From: an uncultured Eubacterium sp.
GTDB taxonomy: Bacteria > Bacillota > Clostridia > Lachnospirales > Lachnospiraceae
Direction: 5' to 3'
DNA length: 64,000 nucleotides
Assembly: GCA_910584795.1 (NCBI GenBank)
Contig: CAJUBZ010000002.1
Coordinates: forward strand, 1 to 64,000
Part shown: positions 43,530 to 53,284 of the stretch, piece after piece
How the letters are laid out: each line of letters starts with the position of its first letter
Position numbering within the stretch: the stretch's first letter is position 1
Made by a program: the position numbers and the translations under genes
Notes under the pieces: generated by a model
The model's input: only the letters and a program-made list of their open reading frames with translations
The model's database searches: none
What the model was told of the DNA's origin: nothing

Positions 43530-44279
43530 ATGGAAGCGTACGGTGGATTTGCACAGGTTTATGATGTGTTTATGGACAATGTTGATTATCATCAATGGTG
43601 CGATTATGCAGTAAAATTATTGAATCAATATGGTGTATTTAGTGGACAGTTGGTGGATATTGGCTGTGGAACGGGGACAGGCACAATGTTGTTTGCTAAA
43701 GAAGGATATCAAATGATAGGAATTGATATTTCACAGGAAATGTTGGAGATTGCCGAAAGTAAGAAAGAGATGGAGAATATTTTGTATGTTCTGCAGGATG
43801 TGACGGAACTGGAGCTGCCATATACAGTTCCTGCCATGGTGAGCATCGGAGATTCTATGAATTATATTACAGATTATGGCGATTTTACGATGGTATTAAA
43901 AAGGGTAAATCAGTATTTAGAGGATAATGGAATTTTTGTATTTGATTTAAAGACAAAAAAATACTTTTCAGATATTGGAGAAACTACTATTGCAGAAGAC
44001 AGGGAAGACTGCAGTTTTATATGGGAAAATTATTTTGATGAAGAGACGAACATAAATGAGTATTACTTATCTGTTTTTGTTCGTGGACAAGATGGAAGAT
44101 ATGACAAATATGAAGAAGAACATTTTCAGCGTGGTTATACGTTAAAAGAAATAAGTCAGGCTGTGGAGATTTCAGGACTTAAAATAGAAAAGATATATGA
44201 AGCATTTTCTGATAATGAGGGGAAGGAAGAAAATGAACGAGTATATGTAGTTGTTAGAAAATCTAGTGAGAATAAGTAA
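43530..44279 (+). CDS. Class I SAM-dependent methyltransferase
   Basis: 249 aa. SAM-binding motif I is LVDIGCGTGTGTMLFAKEGY, the acidic post-I residue lies in IGIDISQEML, and motif IV is SIGDSMNYI. This is the general class I methyltransferase fold, similar to YqeM-like Firmicute proteins. The substrate is unknown. ATG 43530 follows GGAGAAAACA. Its 3' end lies just before hslO, and the two probably form an operon. Confidence 0.88.
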   Translation: MEAYGGFAQVYDVFMDNVDYHQWCDYAVKLLNQYGVFSGQLVDIGCGTGTGTMLFAKEGYQMIGIDISQEMLEIAESKKEMENILYVLQDVTELELPYTVPAMVSIGDSMNYITDYGDFTMVLKRVNQYLEDNGIFVFDLKTKKYFSDIGETTIAEDREDCSFIWENYFDEETNINEYYLSVFVRGQDGRYDKYEEEHFQRGYTLKEISQAVEISGLKIEKIYEAFSDNEGKEENERVYVVVRKSSENK

Positions 44280-44307
44280 AACATTGATTGTAAACAAGGA
44301 GAGTAAA

Positions 44308-45183
44308 ATGGATTATATTGTTAGAGCAACAGCGGCAAATGGACAAGTTAGAGCTTTTGCTATCAGATCAAAAGAAATGGTTGAAACTGCCAGAGAACAC
44401 CATAATACTAGTCCTGTGGCAACAGCGGCACTTGGAAGGCTGTTGACAGGTGGAGCAATGATGGGGGTAATGATGAAGGGTGAAAAAGATATGCTGACCT
44501 TGATGATGAAGGGGGATGGTCCGATAAATGGTGTAACTGTTACTGCAGATTCAAAAGGGAACGTAAAAGGATATGTTGGAAATCCGAATGTTTTGATTCC
44601 GGCAAATTATGCAGGAAAATTAGATGTAGGTGCTGCTATTGGTTATGGAACATTGACGGTGATTAAAGATATGGGATTAAAAGAGCCATATTGTAGTCAG
44701 GTACCTCTTGGAACCAGCGAGGTAGCAGAAGATTTAACATACTATTTTGCATCATCAGAGCAGGTCCCGTCTGCTGTGGGTCTTGGTGTATTGATGTCGA
44801 AAGATAATACAGTGAAACAAGCAGGAGGATTTATCGTACAGTTAATGCCTTTTGCAGATGAAGAAGTTATCAGCCAATTAGAACAACGTGTTAATAGTAT
44901 CAGTTCTGTTACGGACATGTTAGAAAAAGGTATGACACCTGAGGATATTCTTAAGGAAGTCATGGCAGATATGGATGTTCAATTTACAGATAAAATATCT
45001 ACCGGATTTGTATGTAACTGTAGTAAAGAAAGAATTGTCAAGGCATTGGCTGGAATCAGTAAAAAGGATATGGATGATATTATTAATGATGGAAAAGAAA
45101 TTGAGGTAAAGTGTGATTTTTGTAATACGAATTATAGATTTAGTGTAGAAGAATTGAAAACATTAAGAAAACAGTTTATTTAG
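44308..45183 (+). CDS. hslO: Hsp33 redox-regulated chaperone
   Basis: 291 aa from ATG 44308 with AAGGAG upstream; an in-frame start 57 bp earlier lacks a site. The N-terminal domain shows DYIVRATAANGQVRAFA and MMKGDGPINGVTVTADS-x-GNVKGYVGNP. The C-terminal zinc switch is CNCSKERI...CDFCNTNY, the four Cys that release zinc and form disulfides on oxidation. Hsp33 is a holdase active under oxidative stress. Confidence 0.96.
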   Translation: MDYIVRATAANGQVRAFAIRSKEMVETAREHHNTSPVATAALGRLLTGGAMMGVMMKGEKDMLTLMMKGDGPINGVTVTADSKGNVKGYVGNPNVLIPANYAGKLDVGAAIGYGTLTVIKDMGLKEPYCSQVPLGTSEVAEDLTYYFASSEQVPSAVGLGVLMSKDNTVKQAGGFIVQLMPFADEEVISQLEQRVNSISSVTDMLEKGMTPEDILKEVMADMDVQFTDKISTGFVCNCSKERIVKALAGISKKDMDDIINDGKEIEVKCDFCNTNYRFSVEELKTLRKQFI

Positions 45184-45222
45184 TAAATAGATACAGAAGA
45201 AAATAGTATATGGAGGAATATT

Positions 45223-46527
45223 GTGAAAAAAGTTAGTCTTATCATACTCAGCATTATTATGTTGTGCTGTATGGAAAATAGCGTGTTCGCAGGTGAATTG
45301 AATGTAAATGAAAGGTCTGTTCTTGAAGCAATCTCGAAAGATGGTTTTCCACAAAAAATAGAGCAGCGTTATCTAAATCAGTTGGAAAATTATTTTTGTA
45401 CGGATAATGTACAGATAGGGAAGTCAGAAGCAGATGACTTTGTTATGTATTTAAAAGAAGCAATTAATGCAAAAAAGAATGCTCAAAAGGAGAAAAACTT
45501 TAAAAATATATCTGAAACATACATATACTTTCAAAAAGCAGGCACAGCAATTGATTTATTGTTAGAGTATGATAGTTCTGTAAATAATTTTTATTTTATT
45601 GACGGCTCTGGGTATATTGTATTAGATTTTGAAAATGTAATTAAGAACACAGATAATGCAGGAAAGGATCATTGGAATTTTTCAGTAGAGATAGTATTTT
45701 CCGGTATTATTGTATTATGCATTTTAGGAATGCTAGTGAATTTACGAAGGTGGAATAAAAAAATAAAGCGACATAACAGGGAACGTTATGATAGTGAGGA
45801 TGAAGATGAGGATGAGTTGGAAGTAGCCAACAGAAAGACAAGAAAAGCAAGAATGCAGACATTTTCATACCGGAATATAAAGCAGATATTAAAATATTGT
45901 TATATTCCAATCATCATGGGAATTATTGTGATTGCTATTGGGGCATTGTCTCTCAGCCATTTTGGTGATGTGCTTAGCAGTATGCGCACTAATTTTATTA
46001 ATACCCAGCCGCTTTATCATAGTAAAGAAAATTTATATCGCCCTGCCACAGTGAAAGCAGTTGAGCAGCCAAAGAGCATTCGTTTATCGAAAATATCTTA
46101 TCCAAGATATAGCGAGCAGTATGGTCAACTAAAGTGCACGGAATTAAAGGTGGATGCACCTGTGTATTTTGGTGATAGAGGTGCATATCTGGATTCAGGA
46201 GCAGGTACATATTCGGGAAGTGCCGTTCCGGGACAGGGAAAGACGATATTAATTGGTGCACATGACACAACATTCTTCAAAGGATTGGAAAATGTTAAAA
46301 AAGGACAAAAGTTTGTCTTTACGACAACTTATGGGATATATGAGTACCAGGTAAGAGAAACAAAAGTATATCATGCAGGGGATTATGAAAATGGTTATGA
46401 TTTGAAGGCAGGTAAAGAAGAGCTGGTGCTCTATACATGTTATCCTTTTGGCAGACTGAACGGAGAAAAATCAGACAGACTGTTTGTATATTTGGACAGG
46501 ATAGCTGGACCATCGATTGAATATTAG
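45223..46527 (+). CDS. Class D-like sortase with N-terminal membrane region
   Basis: 434 aa, GTG start with TGGAGG 6 nt upstream. Signal peptide (1-23), a helical extracytoplasmic domain (25-145), a membrane segment (147-168), a charged loop (NRERYDSEDEDEDELE), a second membrane segment (about 224-246), then a sortase domain. Catalytic residues: His in LIGAHDTTFF (near 346), Cys in LYTCYPFG (near 406), and Arg in SDRLFVYL (near 418). The sortase part alone is typical of class D; the N-terminal half is an unusual addition. It overlaps operonically with a TM protein 11 bp downstream. No substrate with a sorting signal is adjacent; the nearest is the ICE adhesin at 58391. Confidence 0.88.
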   Translation: MKKVSLIILSIIMLCCMENSVFAGELNVNERSVLEAISKDGFPQKIEQRYLNQLENYFCTDNVQIGKSEADDFVMYLKEAINAKKNAQKEKNFKNISETYIYFQKAGTAIDLLLEYDSSVNNFYFIDGSGYIVLDFENVIKNTDNAGKDHWNFSVEIVFSGIIVLCILGMLVNLRRWNKKIKRHNRERYDSEDEDEDELEVANRKTRKARMQTFSYRNIKQILKYCYIPIIMGIIVIAIGALSLSHFGDVLSSMRTNFINTQPLYHSKENLYRPATVKAVEQPKSIRLSKISYPRYSEQYGQLKCTELKVDAPVYFGDRGAYLDSGAGTYSGSAVPGQGKTILIGAHDTTFFKGLENVKKGQKFVFTTTYGIYEYQVRETKVYHAGDYENGYDLKAGKEELVLYTCYPFGRLNGEKSDRLFVYLDRIAGPSIEY

Positions 46528-46538
46528 GAGGTAGTAAT

Positions 46539-47369
46539 ATGTCCCCAAAAAGAAAACAAAGTACAAGAGTAGTTGTCAGATATATAATTACATTTGTGTT
46601 AACGGTAAGTCTGATAGGAATATCGTTAATGGCGTATGGAAAATATAGTATGCTGAGTGTTCATGGTGTAATTAATAGTTGTGAGAGAGAAAAATATTTT
46701 AAAGATATATGTGGTGAAATGGAGACAGAAGCTTACTATCTGGGAATACCTTTTGGAATTACAAAAAAAGAAATAAAAGGGATTTTTCAAGAGAAAGAAG
46801 TGAGACAGGATGTTACAAATATTATTGTATCAAAGAAAAATGGAAATAAACCAAGGATTGATACATACGATCTTAGGAAGAGAATGGAAAAAAAGATAAC
46901 AGAGAAAGGAAATATTTTCAATGCCAGGCAAAAAGAGTCTTTAAGTGCATATATATCCCAGGTAGAGAATATGTATCAACAAAAGATTTATATTCCGGGT
47001 TTAGATTCGATTGCAAAAATGATAAGGATAGCAGACAGGGTTGTATTAATTGGAATTCCATTACTCTTGTTCATCATAATAATTAGTATGTTTTATTTAA
47101 TATCCTCAAGAATGTATGTGCATCATGGACTTAGAGATGTGGCCTACAGTTTTATCGGAGCCGGTATTACATTGGTAACAGTATTTGCAGGAATGATTTC
47201 GGACAGATCTATTTATCGTTTTAATATTTCAGATGTATATATGAGAAAGTTTTTTACTTTCTGGATAGGACATGAAATGTTAATGCAGGTATTTGCAGGA
47301 ATTATGTTGTTATTGACTGGAGCATTATTAGTTTATCTGGTAATAAGACAAAAATCCCGCATAAGATAA
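46539..47369 (+). CDS. Four-TM membrane protein, sortase partner
   Basis: 276 aa. Hydrophobic segments lie at about 13-32, 166-190, 203-224 and 240-268, with a long extracytoplasmic loop (33-160) between the first two. No named family is recognised. It starts 11 bp after the sortase gene with AGGAGG upstream, so the two are translated together. It may assist or regulate the sortase, or present its substrates (inference). Confidence 0.75.
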   Translation: MSPKRKQSTRVVVRYIITFVLTVSLIGISLMAYGKYSMLSVHGVINSCEREKYFKDICGEMETEAYYLGIPFGITKKEIKGIFQEKEVRQDVTNIIVSKKNGNKPRIDTYDLRKRMEKKITEKGNIFNARQKESLSAYISQVENMYQQKIYIPGLDSIAKMIRIADRVVLIGIPLLLFIIIISMFYLISSRMYVHHGLRDVAYSFIGAGITLVTVFAGMISDRSIYRFNISDVYMRKFFTFWIGHEMLMQVFAGIMLLLTGALLVYLVIRQKSRIR

Positions 47370-47443
47370 TTTTTTACTGGACTTTCAAACTTTAGAGTGT
47401 TAAAATTTGAAAGTAGAAGAACCTATGAAGTGAGAGGTACAAA

Positions 47444-47743
47444 ATGAGTAAAAAAATTAGAACATCAGAAGTTGATCATTTGTTTGATGCGATATTAACA
47501 TTAAAAGATAAAGAGGAATGTTACACTTTTTTTGAAGATGTATGTACTGTAAATGAACTATTGTCTATATCTCAAAGATATGAGGTGGCAAAAATGCTCC
47601 GGGAGGGGCAGACATATCTGGATATTTCAAATGCGACGGGAGCATCTACGGCAACAATCAGTAGAGTAAACCGTTCATTAAATTATGGCAATGATGGATA
47701 TGATATGGTTTTGGAAAGAGTAAAAGAAAAAGAAAATAATTAA
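47444..47743 (+). CDS. YerC/YecD-family TrpR-like regulator
   Basis: 99 aa, all helical. It has TVNELLSISQRYEVAKMLREG-x-TYLDISNATGASTATISRVNRSL, the TrpR-type helix-turn-helix. The protein matches the YerC family, small Firmicute DNA-binding proteins of unclear target. AAGTGAGAGG precedes the ATG. A shared terminator lies between it and the convergent DUF1836 gene. Confidence 0.92.
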   Translation: MSKKIRTSEVDHLFDAILTLKDKEECYTFFEDVCTVNELLSISQRYEVAKMLREGQTYLDISNATGASTATISRVNRSLNYGNDGYDMVLERVKEKENN

Positions 47744-47797
47744 AAAAATTCTTCTCTGTACACTTTGTATTTAGTGTAACGGAGAAGAATTTTTTTA
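47744..47797. terminator. Bidirectional terminator (YerC-family gene and DUF1836 gene)
   Basis: AAAAATTCTTCTC...CACT pairs with AGTG...GAGAAGAATTTTT with A-run and T-run on the two sides. Confidence 0.9.
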
Positions 47798-48379
47798 TTC
47801 CGGGTCATGTTTGTCGAGGTCTGGCAGTGAATCAATTAATTTTTCAATTAAAATTTTTCTTACAAATGTATCATAACTTAACATTGTTATAAGACCTACT
47901 GTTTGAAGGTAGTCTTTATCTTTAACATCCATTTCATCGAAAATTTTAGCAGAGTCATTAAACTCTTTCAAAATTGATTCTGATAAATCACATTTTTTTG
48001 CATACTTTAGAAAGTTATTAATAATATCTTTCAAGGGAAGTTCCTCGTTATGAAAATATGTTTTTAGCATTGGTGTAAGTAATTTGGTTACATCATTAAT
48101 AGATAGAACATTTTTAAAGAAAAATATCATTATCAGTACCATAATATGGTCTTTTGTATATTTCTTTTTTTCCGGAGATGGTAATAAACGACTTTTGGCA
48201 TAATTGTTAATCATTGTTTTTGTCATTAGTTTATCATCATCTCTGCGTTTTGTAGCTGCAAATTTGTCATTGAGATAGGTTGTTACCTGATCCATATACA
48301 AATCAATATTGGGTATATCATCTATATTAAATGCGTTTATTTCTTCTAAAATATCTTTAACAAAATCTTCGGAATACAT
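47795..48379 (-). CDS. DUF1836 protein
   Basis: 194 aa from ATG at 48379, 9 nt after AAGGAG; the preceding TTG is an in-frame alternative. The N-terminal part KLMTKTMINNYAKSRLLPSPEKKKYTKDHIMVLIMIF is the MerR-like HTH typical of DUF1836. The rest is helical. It is a likely DNA-binding protein of unknown target. Convergent with the YerC-family gene. Confidence 0.88.
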   Translation of the reverse strand: MYSEDFVKDILEEINAFNIDDIPNIDLYMDQVTTYLNDKFAATKRRDDDKLMTKTMINNYAKSRLLPSPEKKKYTKDHIMVLIMIFFFKNVLSINDVTKLLTPMLKTYFHNEELPLKDIINNFLKYAKKCDLSESILKEFNDSAKIFDEMDVKDKDYLQTVGLITMLSYDTFVRKILIEKLIDSLPDLDKHDPE

Positions 48380-48414
48380 CAATGAAACTCCTTCCTTTTA
48401 AGTGAAAAATAATT

Positions 48415-48542
48415 TTTTTATTCTATAGGAAAGTTCTTTGAACTTCCTATAGAATAAAAACGCTCCGCTAAGGATGCGCAGCTCGCGGAGATGTAGTTAT
48501 GCTAACGCAATCGCTCGCGCGCGAAGTGTCGCAAGCGACACT
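48415..48542. repeat. Long hairpin followed by GC-rich short repeats
   Basis: TTTTTATTCTATAGGAA-AGTTC pairs with GAACTTCCTATAGAATAAAAA (48415-48460, one bulge). Then come CTCCGC...GCGGAG, GTTA-TGC-TAAC and AGTGTCGC-AA-GCGACACT. The GC content is much higher than the surroundings. The arrangement resembles those at 13857 and 41044. The remaining 270 bp up to pcrA hold no gene that I can support. Confidence 0.75.
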
Positions 48543-48813
48543 ATGTCTAAGTAATATGATTTCTATTATATTTTTTTACTTAATAATTATAATAGGTAGT
48601 AATGAAAACTACAAGATGTAATATAGTAATTGTAATACTTTTAATGATTGAAAGTAAATTTATATAAATTTTTAATAAGAAAAAATTTCTTTTTGAACTG
48701 TAATGTGTTAAAATAGAAACAATATTTAAAGTGTCATAATTGGCACTTCTTTCTTTATGTTTTTGCATAATGTAATGAAATAATATAGATACAAATTTAA
48801 AGGACGAAAATTT

Positions 48814-51150
48814 ATGAATAATATTTACGAAACACTCAATGATATGCAGCAGATAGCAACATTTCACACGGATGGACCACTATTAATATTAGCAGGTGCA
48901 GGAAGTGGGAAAACTCGTGTGTTGACTCACCGTATTGCATATCTGATTGAAGAAAAACAGGTAAATCCATACAATATTATGGCAATTACCTTTACAAATA
49001 AAGCAGCTGCGGAGATGCGCAGCCGTGTGAATAAGATTGTAGGTTTTGGCGCAGAACAGGTATGGGTCAGTACATTTCACTCAGCATGTGTAAGAATTTT
49101 GCGAAGATTTATTGACACAATCGGATATAACACGGATTTCACTATCTATGATACAGATGATCAGAAGCGTCTTATGAAAGGGATTATAAAAGACTTAAAT
49201 CTCGACCCTAAGATGTACAAAGAAAGCGCTATGTTAAATAAAATTTCTGATTTTAAAAATAGACTTCTTACAACAGGTGATGTGTCCGCTATGGCACAAA
49301 GTGACTTCAAGATGGTTAATGTCTCCAAGATTTATAATGAGTATCAGGAAGCGTTGAAGAAAAACAATGCACTGGATTTTGATGATTTAATTATGAAAAC
49401 AGTGGAATTGTTTAAAAAGTGTCCAAAAGTATTGGAGAGTTATCAGGACAGATTACAATATATCATGGTAGATGAGTATCAGGACACCAATGCCGCACAG
49501 TTTGCTTTTATTAAAATGTTAGCAGAAAAACATCAGAATCTTTGTGTTGTTGGAGACGATGACCAATCTATTTATAAATTCAGAGGAGCTGATATTAGAA
49601 ATATTCTTCAGTTTGAAAAGTATTTTCCTACTGCAAGAGTGGTGAAGCTGGAACAGAATTATCGTTCTACTAAGAATATATTAGATGCCGCAAATGCGGT
49701 AATACATAATAATGCGGGAAGAAAAGATAAGACTCTTTGGAGTGATAATGAACAGGGAGAAAAGATAGACCTTTATCAGGCAGAAGATGGTTATGCCGAG
49801 GCTGAAATGGTGGCAGGAGAAATTAAAGAAGCTGTTGACTGGGGAAGGGCAGATTATCATGATTATGCAATTTTGTACCGTACCAATGCCCAGTCCCGAG
49901 CATTGGAAGAAAAACTCATGATGAAAAATATTCCGTATAAAATTATTGGCGGACAGAATTTCTATCAGAGAAGAGAAATTAAAGATATTATTGCATATCT
50001 GCGTGTTATCAGTAACCCGACAGATGATATTGCAGTGGAGCGTATTATTAATGTACCAAAACGTGGTATCGGTGCGACAACAGTGGAAAAAGTAAAAGAT
50101 TTTGCGAGAGCCTATGGAATGGATTTGTATGATGCCTTACTTGAAATCGAGGAGATTCCCGGATTATCCAGAGCGGTGTCAAAGATTAAAGGGTTTACAG
50201 ATTTAATTGAAAGTTATAAGAGTGATGAATATAAAGGTGAAATTGAAAAGCTGGCAAATGCGATATTAAATGACACCGGATATGTCAGTGAACTGGCAGC
50301 GGAAAATACAGATGAGGCAAATGGGCGTATTGAAAATATTGAAGAATTGATTAATAAAATCGTAGAATATGAAGATAATACTGATGAGCCTGATTTATCC
50401 GAGTTTTTGGAAGAGGTGGCATTAGTTGCGGAGATTGACAATTTGGACGAGAATAGCAGTTATGTCGTTCTTATGACAGTTCATAGTGCAAAAGGGCTGG
50501 AATTTCCAAATGTTTTTCTATGTGGGATGGAAGACGGACTCTTTCCGGGTTACATGAGTATAATGGCAGATGATAGTGAGGAACTGGAAGAGGAGCGTCG
50601 CCTGTGCTATGTTGCCATTACCCGTGCGATGAAGAATCTGACAATCAGTTATGCAAAAAAGAGAATGGTGAGAGGAGAGATGCAGTATAATATTGTGTCC
50701 AGATTTGTAAAAGAAATCCCGCCATTGATTGTGAATAGTAAAAATGTGACGGACAGAGTGGCAGCAGGCTATGAGAAGAAACCTTCTTTTAGTAATTTTG
50801 GAGGTTATGAGGGTTCTCTTGGCCATGGTGGTTCAGGTTACATGGGAAGTGATGGATATGGGGGTACCAGATCTTACGCAGCCAGCCAGAGAAAGAATGC
50901 CTATAAAGCGATGGCAAAGAAACCGGCATATGGCAGTCCAAGCAGTAAGCCGGGATTTGGAAAAGAGTTTACGGTAACAAAAGCTTCCATTGATTATAAG
51001 GTAGGAGACAGAGTGAAACATATGAAATTTGGCGAGGGAACTGTGCTGGGAATTGAGGATGGTCCGAGAGATTATCAGGTAACTGTTAATTTTGATACGG
51101 CGGGTCAGAAGGTCATGCTGGCTTCTTTTGCAAAATTGAAAAAAGTGTAG
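48814..51150 (+). CDS. pcrA: ATP-dependent DNA helicase PcrA
   Basis: 778 aa, UvrD-type SF1A helicase unwinding 3'-5' in repair and replication conflict. The Q motif is LNDMQQIA, Walker A is AGAGSGKT, the Walker B region is MVDEYQDTNAAQ, and VVGDDDQSIYKFRGAD, LEQNYRST, VLMTVHSAKGLEFPNVFL and EEERRLCYVAITRA follow in order. The C-terminal Gly/Ser/Tyr-rich linker ends in a Tudor-like domain (VGDRVKHMKFGEGTVLGI) that binds RNA polymerase. The length is standard. Confidence 0.97.
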   Translation: MNNIYETLNDMQQIATFHTDGPLLILAGAGSGKTRVLTHRIAYLIEEKQVNPYNIMAITFTNKAAAEMRSRVNKIVGFGAEQVWVSTFHSACVRILRRFIDTIGYNTDFTIYDTDDQKRLMKGIIKDLNLDPKMYKESAMLNKISDFKNRLLTTGDVSAMAQSDFKMVNVSKIYNEYQEALKKNNALDFDDLIMKTVELFKKCPKVLESYQDRLQYIMVDEYQDTNAAQFAFIKMLAEKHQNLCVVGDDDQSIYKFRGADIRNILQFEKYFPTARVVKLEQNYRSTKNILDAANAVIHNNAGRKDKTLWSDNEQGEKIDLYQAEDGYAEAEMVAGEIKEAVDWGRADYHDYAILYRTNAQSRALEEKLMMKNIPYKIIGGQNFYQRREIKDIIAYLRVISNPTDDIAVERIINVPKRGIGATTVEKVKDFARAYGMDLYDALLEIEEIPGLSRAVSKIKGFTDLIESYKSDEYKGEIEKLANAILNDTGYVSELAAENTDEANGRIENIEELINKIVEYEDNTDEPDLSEFLEEVALVAEIDNLDENSSYVVLMTVHSAKGLEFPNVFLCGMEDGLFPGYMSIMADDSEELEEERRLCYVAITRAMKNLTISYAKKRMVRGEMQYNIVSRFVKEIPPLIVNSKNVTDRVAAGYEKKPSFSNFGGYEGSLGHGGSGYMGSDGYGGTRSYAASQRKNAYKAMAKKPAYGSPSSKPGFGKEFTVTKASIDYKVGDRVKHMKFGEGTVLGIEDGPRDYQVTVNFDTAGQKVMLASFAKLKKV

Positions 51151-51289
51151 TAAAACATAGGTAATGATGATATACTAATAATAATCATAAAACGTATGTA
51201 TTAATAAGAGGAATAGGTGACTGATTATATTCTGGAATTCTATTTCAGTCAGTTCTACAAAATCTTATGAAAATATTAGGAGGCAGAAT

Positions 51290-51523
51290 ATGGATGAATT
51301 AATGAAAGGTGTAAAAATCGGAAAGATTCTTGGAAAAGACGACAAGAAAGAAACTTATAAGATCGTTGCTGTTGTTTGTGGTGTTATTGCAGTGATTGCA
51401 GCAATTGCGGGAGCAGCATATGGTATTTACAGATTAGTGAACAGAGATTACTATGATGATTTTGAAGATGATTTCGATGATTTATTCGACGAAGATGATG
51501 ACGAAAGCGACTTCGAAGACTAA
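51290..51523 (+). CDS. Small membrane protein with acidic C-terminal tail
   Basis: 77 aa. One membrane segment (residues 24-49) is followed by an extremely acidic tail in which roughly two of three residues are Asp or Glu (DDFEDDFDDLFDEDDDESD). TAGGAGG precedes the ATG, and a strong terminator follows. No enzymatic signature. Unnamed but clearly expressed-looking; function unknown. Confidence 0.85.
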   Translation: MDELMKGVKIGKILGKDDKKETYKIVAVVCGVIAVIAAIAGAAYGIYRLVNRDYYDDFEDDFDDLFDEDDDESDFED

Positions 51524-51593
51524 TCTGTAATGTTTACGGTGAATTTAAAATGGAAACAGGGCTTTTGCATGTAAACAAAAAAGTTCTGTGATG

Positions 51594-51639
51594 AAATATC
51601 TCTGGAGTAAATTATGCTATTTACTTCAGAGATATTTTT
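51594..51639 (+). terminator. Rho-independent terminator
   Basis: AAATATCTCTGGAGTAAAT pairs with ATTTACTTCAGAGATATTT (one mismatch), loop TATGCT, followed by Ts. Confidence 0.9.
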
Positions 51640-51730
51640 ATCATGCAGGGAAATTATTTGTGTTGTAATATTCTTCACATTTTAATACAATAATGGGTAA
51701 GGATAAAAATTTTGGTGAAAGGTAAGATAG

Positions 51731-53119
51731 ATGAAAAAAGGTGTTGAATATACAGGTAAAGTAGTGGGACTTAGTTTTCCAAATAAAGGGAAAGTGGATT
51801 GTGGTGATGGTGGGATGGCTACAGTGAAAGGAACAATACCGGGACAGACGGTTCGGTTTGTTGTTTCAAAAAAACGCTCTGGTAATTCTATTGGAAGATT
51901 AAAAGAGATAGTGGAAAAATCAGAGATGGAAGATGTGGAGCCACAGTGTCCGCATTTTGAACTTTGTGGCGGTTGTTCTTATCAGACGATGAGTTATGCA
52001 AATCAGGTTCGATTGAAAGAACAGATGATTAAAGACATTCTAGACAATGCAGTTTCAGGAGATTATGAATTTGAGGGGATTTTGGAAAGTCCTGCTCAGT
52101 GGGGATATCGGAATAAGATGGAGTTTTCTTTTGGTGATGAAGTAAAGGATGGACCTTTGGCTCTTGGCATGCATAAAAGAAACAGTTTTCATGATATTGT
52201 TACAGTAAATCAGTGTCAGATAGTGGATGAGGATTATGGAAAAGTATTAGATTGTGTATTAGAGTATTGTAAGGAAAGGGAATTGCCTTTTTATAAGAAG
52301 TTAAGGCATGAAGGATATCTCAGGCATATGCTTGTCCGTCGAACAACGGTAACAAAACAGATGTTGATAGCAATTGTTACGACTTCAGATAAAAAGTGTG
52401 AGGAGAAAGCACAGTGGCAGCAGCTGTCAGAAAAACTACAGCAGTTGGATTTAGATGCAGAGTTATGTGGTGTGTTACATATTATCAATGATGGGTTGGC
52501 AGATGTGGTACAAAGTGATGAAACGAGAGTGTTGTATGGAGATGAATATATTTATGAGGAGTTACTAGGTCTCCGATTTAAAATATCTGTATTTTCATTT
52601 TTCCAGACAAATTCATTGGGGGCAGAGGTATTATATTCGAAGGCTCGTGAGTATATCGGAGATACAAAAGATATGACAGTGTTTGACTTATATAGTGGCA
52701 CAGGAACCATTGCACAGATTATTGCACCTGTGGCGAAGAAAGTAGTAGGTGTGGAAATCGTAGGGGAAGCAGTAGAAGCAGCAAAGGTTAATGCAGAATT
52801 AAATGGTTTACATAATTGTGAGTTTATCGCAGGGGATGTATTGAAGGTGATTGATGAAATTGAAGATAAGCCGGATATGATTATATTAGACCCACCGAGA
52901 GATGGAATTAATCCAAAGGCATTGCAGAAGATTATTGATTTTGGTGTAGATAGATTAGTTTACATAAGTTGCAAACCGACCAGTCTGGCAAGGGATTTGG
53001 AGATGCTGCAGGAGAATGGGTATCGGGTAGTAAAAGGGTGTGGGGTTGATATGTTTGCGAACACGGTTCACGTTGAGACAATAATAAAGATGCAGTATTG
53101 TGGTTTTAAGGAAGAATAA
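51731..53119 (+). CDS. rlmD: 23S rRNA (uracil-5)-methyltransferase RlmD
   Basis: 462 aa. TRAM domain (about 1-60), [4Fe-4S] cysteines in CPHFELCGGC plus a fourth, the SAM domain with DLYSGTGTIAQI, catalytic LDPPRDGINPKAL and the SCKPTSLARDL segment. It methylates U1939 or a neighbouring U in 23S rRNA. The last codons after VHVETI (KMQYCGFKEE) are likely supplied by the inserted element, since the conserved CACGTTGAGA at 53069 is a known kind of insertion site for conjugative elements. The gene stays open. Confidence 0.94.
   Translation: MKKGVEYTGKVVGLSFPNKGKVDCGDGGMATVKGTIPGQTVRFVVSKKRSGNSIGRLKEIVEKSEMEDVEPQCPHFELCGGCSYQTMSYANQVRLKEQMIKDILDNAVSGDYEFEGILESPAQWGYRNKMEFSFGDEVKDGPLALGMHKRNSFHDIVTVNQCQIVDEDYGKVLDCVLEYCKERELPFYKKLRHEGYLRHMLVRRTTVTKQMLIAIVTTSDKKCEEKAQWQQLSEKLQQLDLDAELCGVLHIINDGLADVVQSDETRVLYGDEYIYEELLGLRFKISVFSFFQTNSLGAEVLYSKAREYIGDTKDMTVFDLYSGTGTIAQIIAPVAKKVVGVEIVGEAVEAAKVNAELNGLHNCEFIAGDVLKVIDEIEDKPDMIILDPPRDGINPKALQKIIDFGVDRLVYISCKPTSLARDLEMLQENGYRVVKGCGVDMFANTVHVETIIKMQYCGFKEE
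53069..53080 (+). other. Candidate attL of the integrative element
   Basis: CACGTTGAGACA encodes the HVET residues of RlmD. Many ICEs of Firmicutes insert at this point in rlmD-type genes through serine recombinases. Every gene to its right in the window is element-like and every gene to its left is chromosomal. The right end is outside the window, so this is inferred. Confidence 0.5.
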
Positions 53120-53284
53120 GGGGGTTAAACCACAAGATGTTGTGGTTTTGAAGCAAAAATCAGGCTGAAAAAGAGCAAGTTTTTGCCCGATTTTTCCACC
53201 CGTTTTCATAGATGCATAGACATAAAAATTGAATATTGAAGCCGTTTTGGAGAAAAAGCGGTAAATCAGAGCAGATGGAAACAG

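Noticed and set aside
48580..48867. 95-codon minus-strand ORF before pcrA
   Set aside because: It is AT-rich and lacks a ribosome binding site; it overlaps the pcrA start on the other strand.
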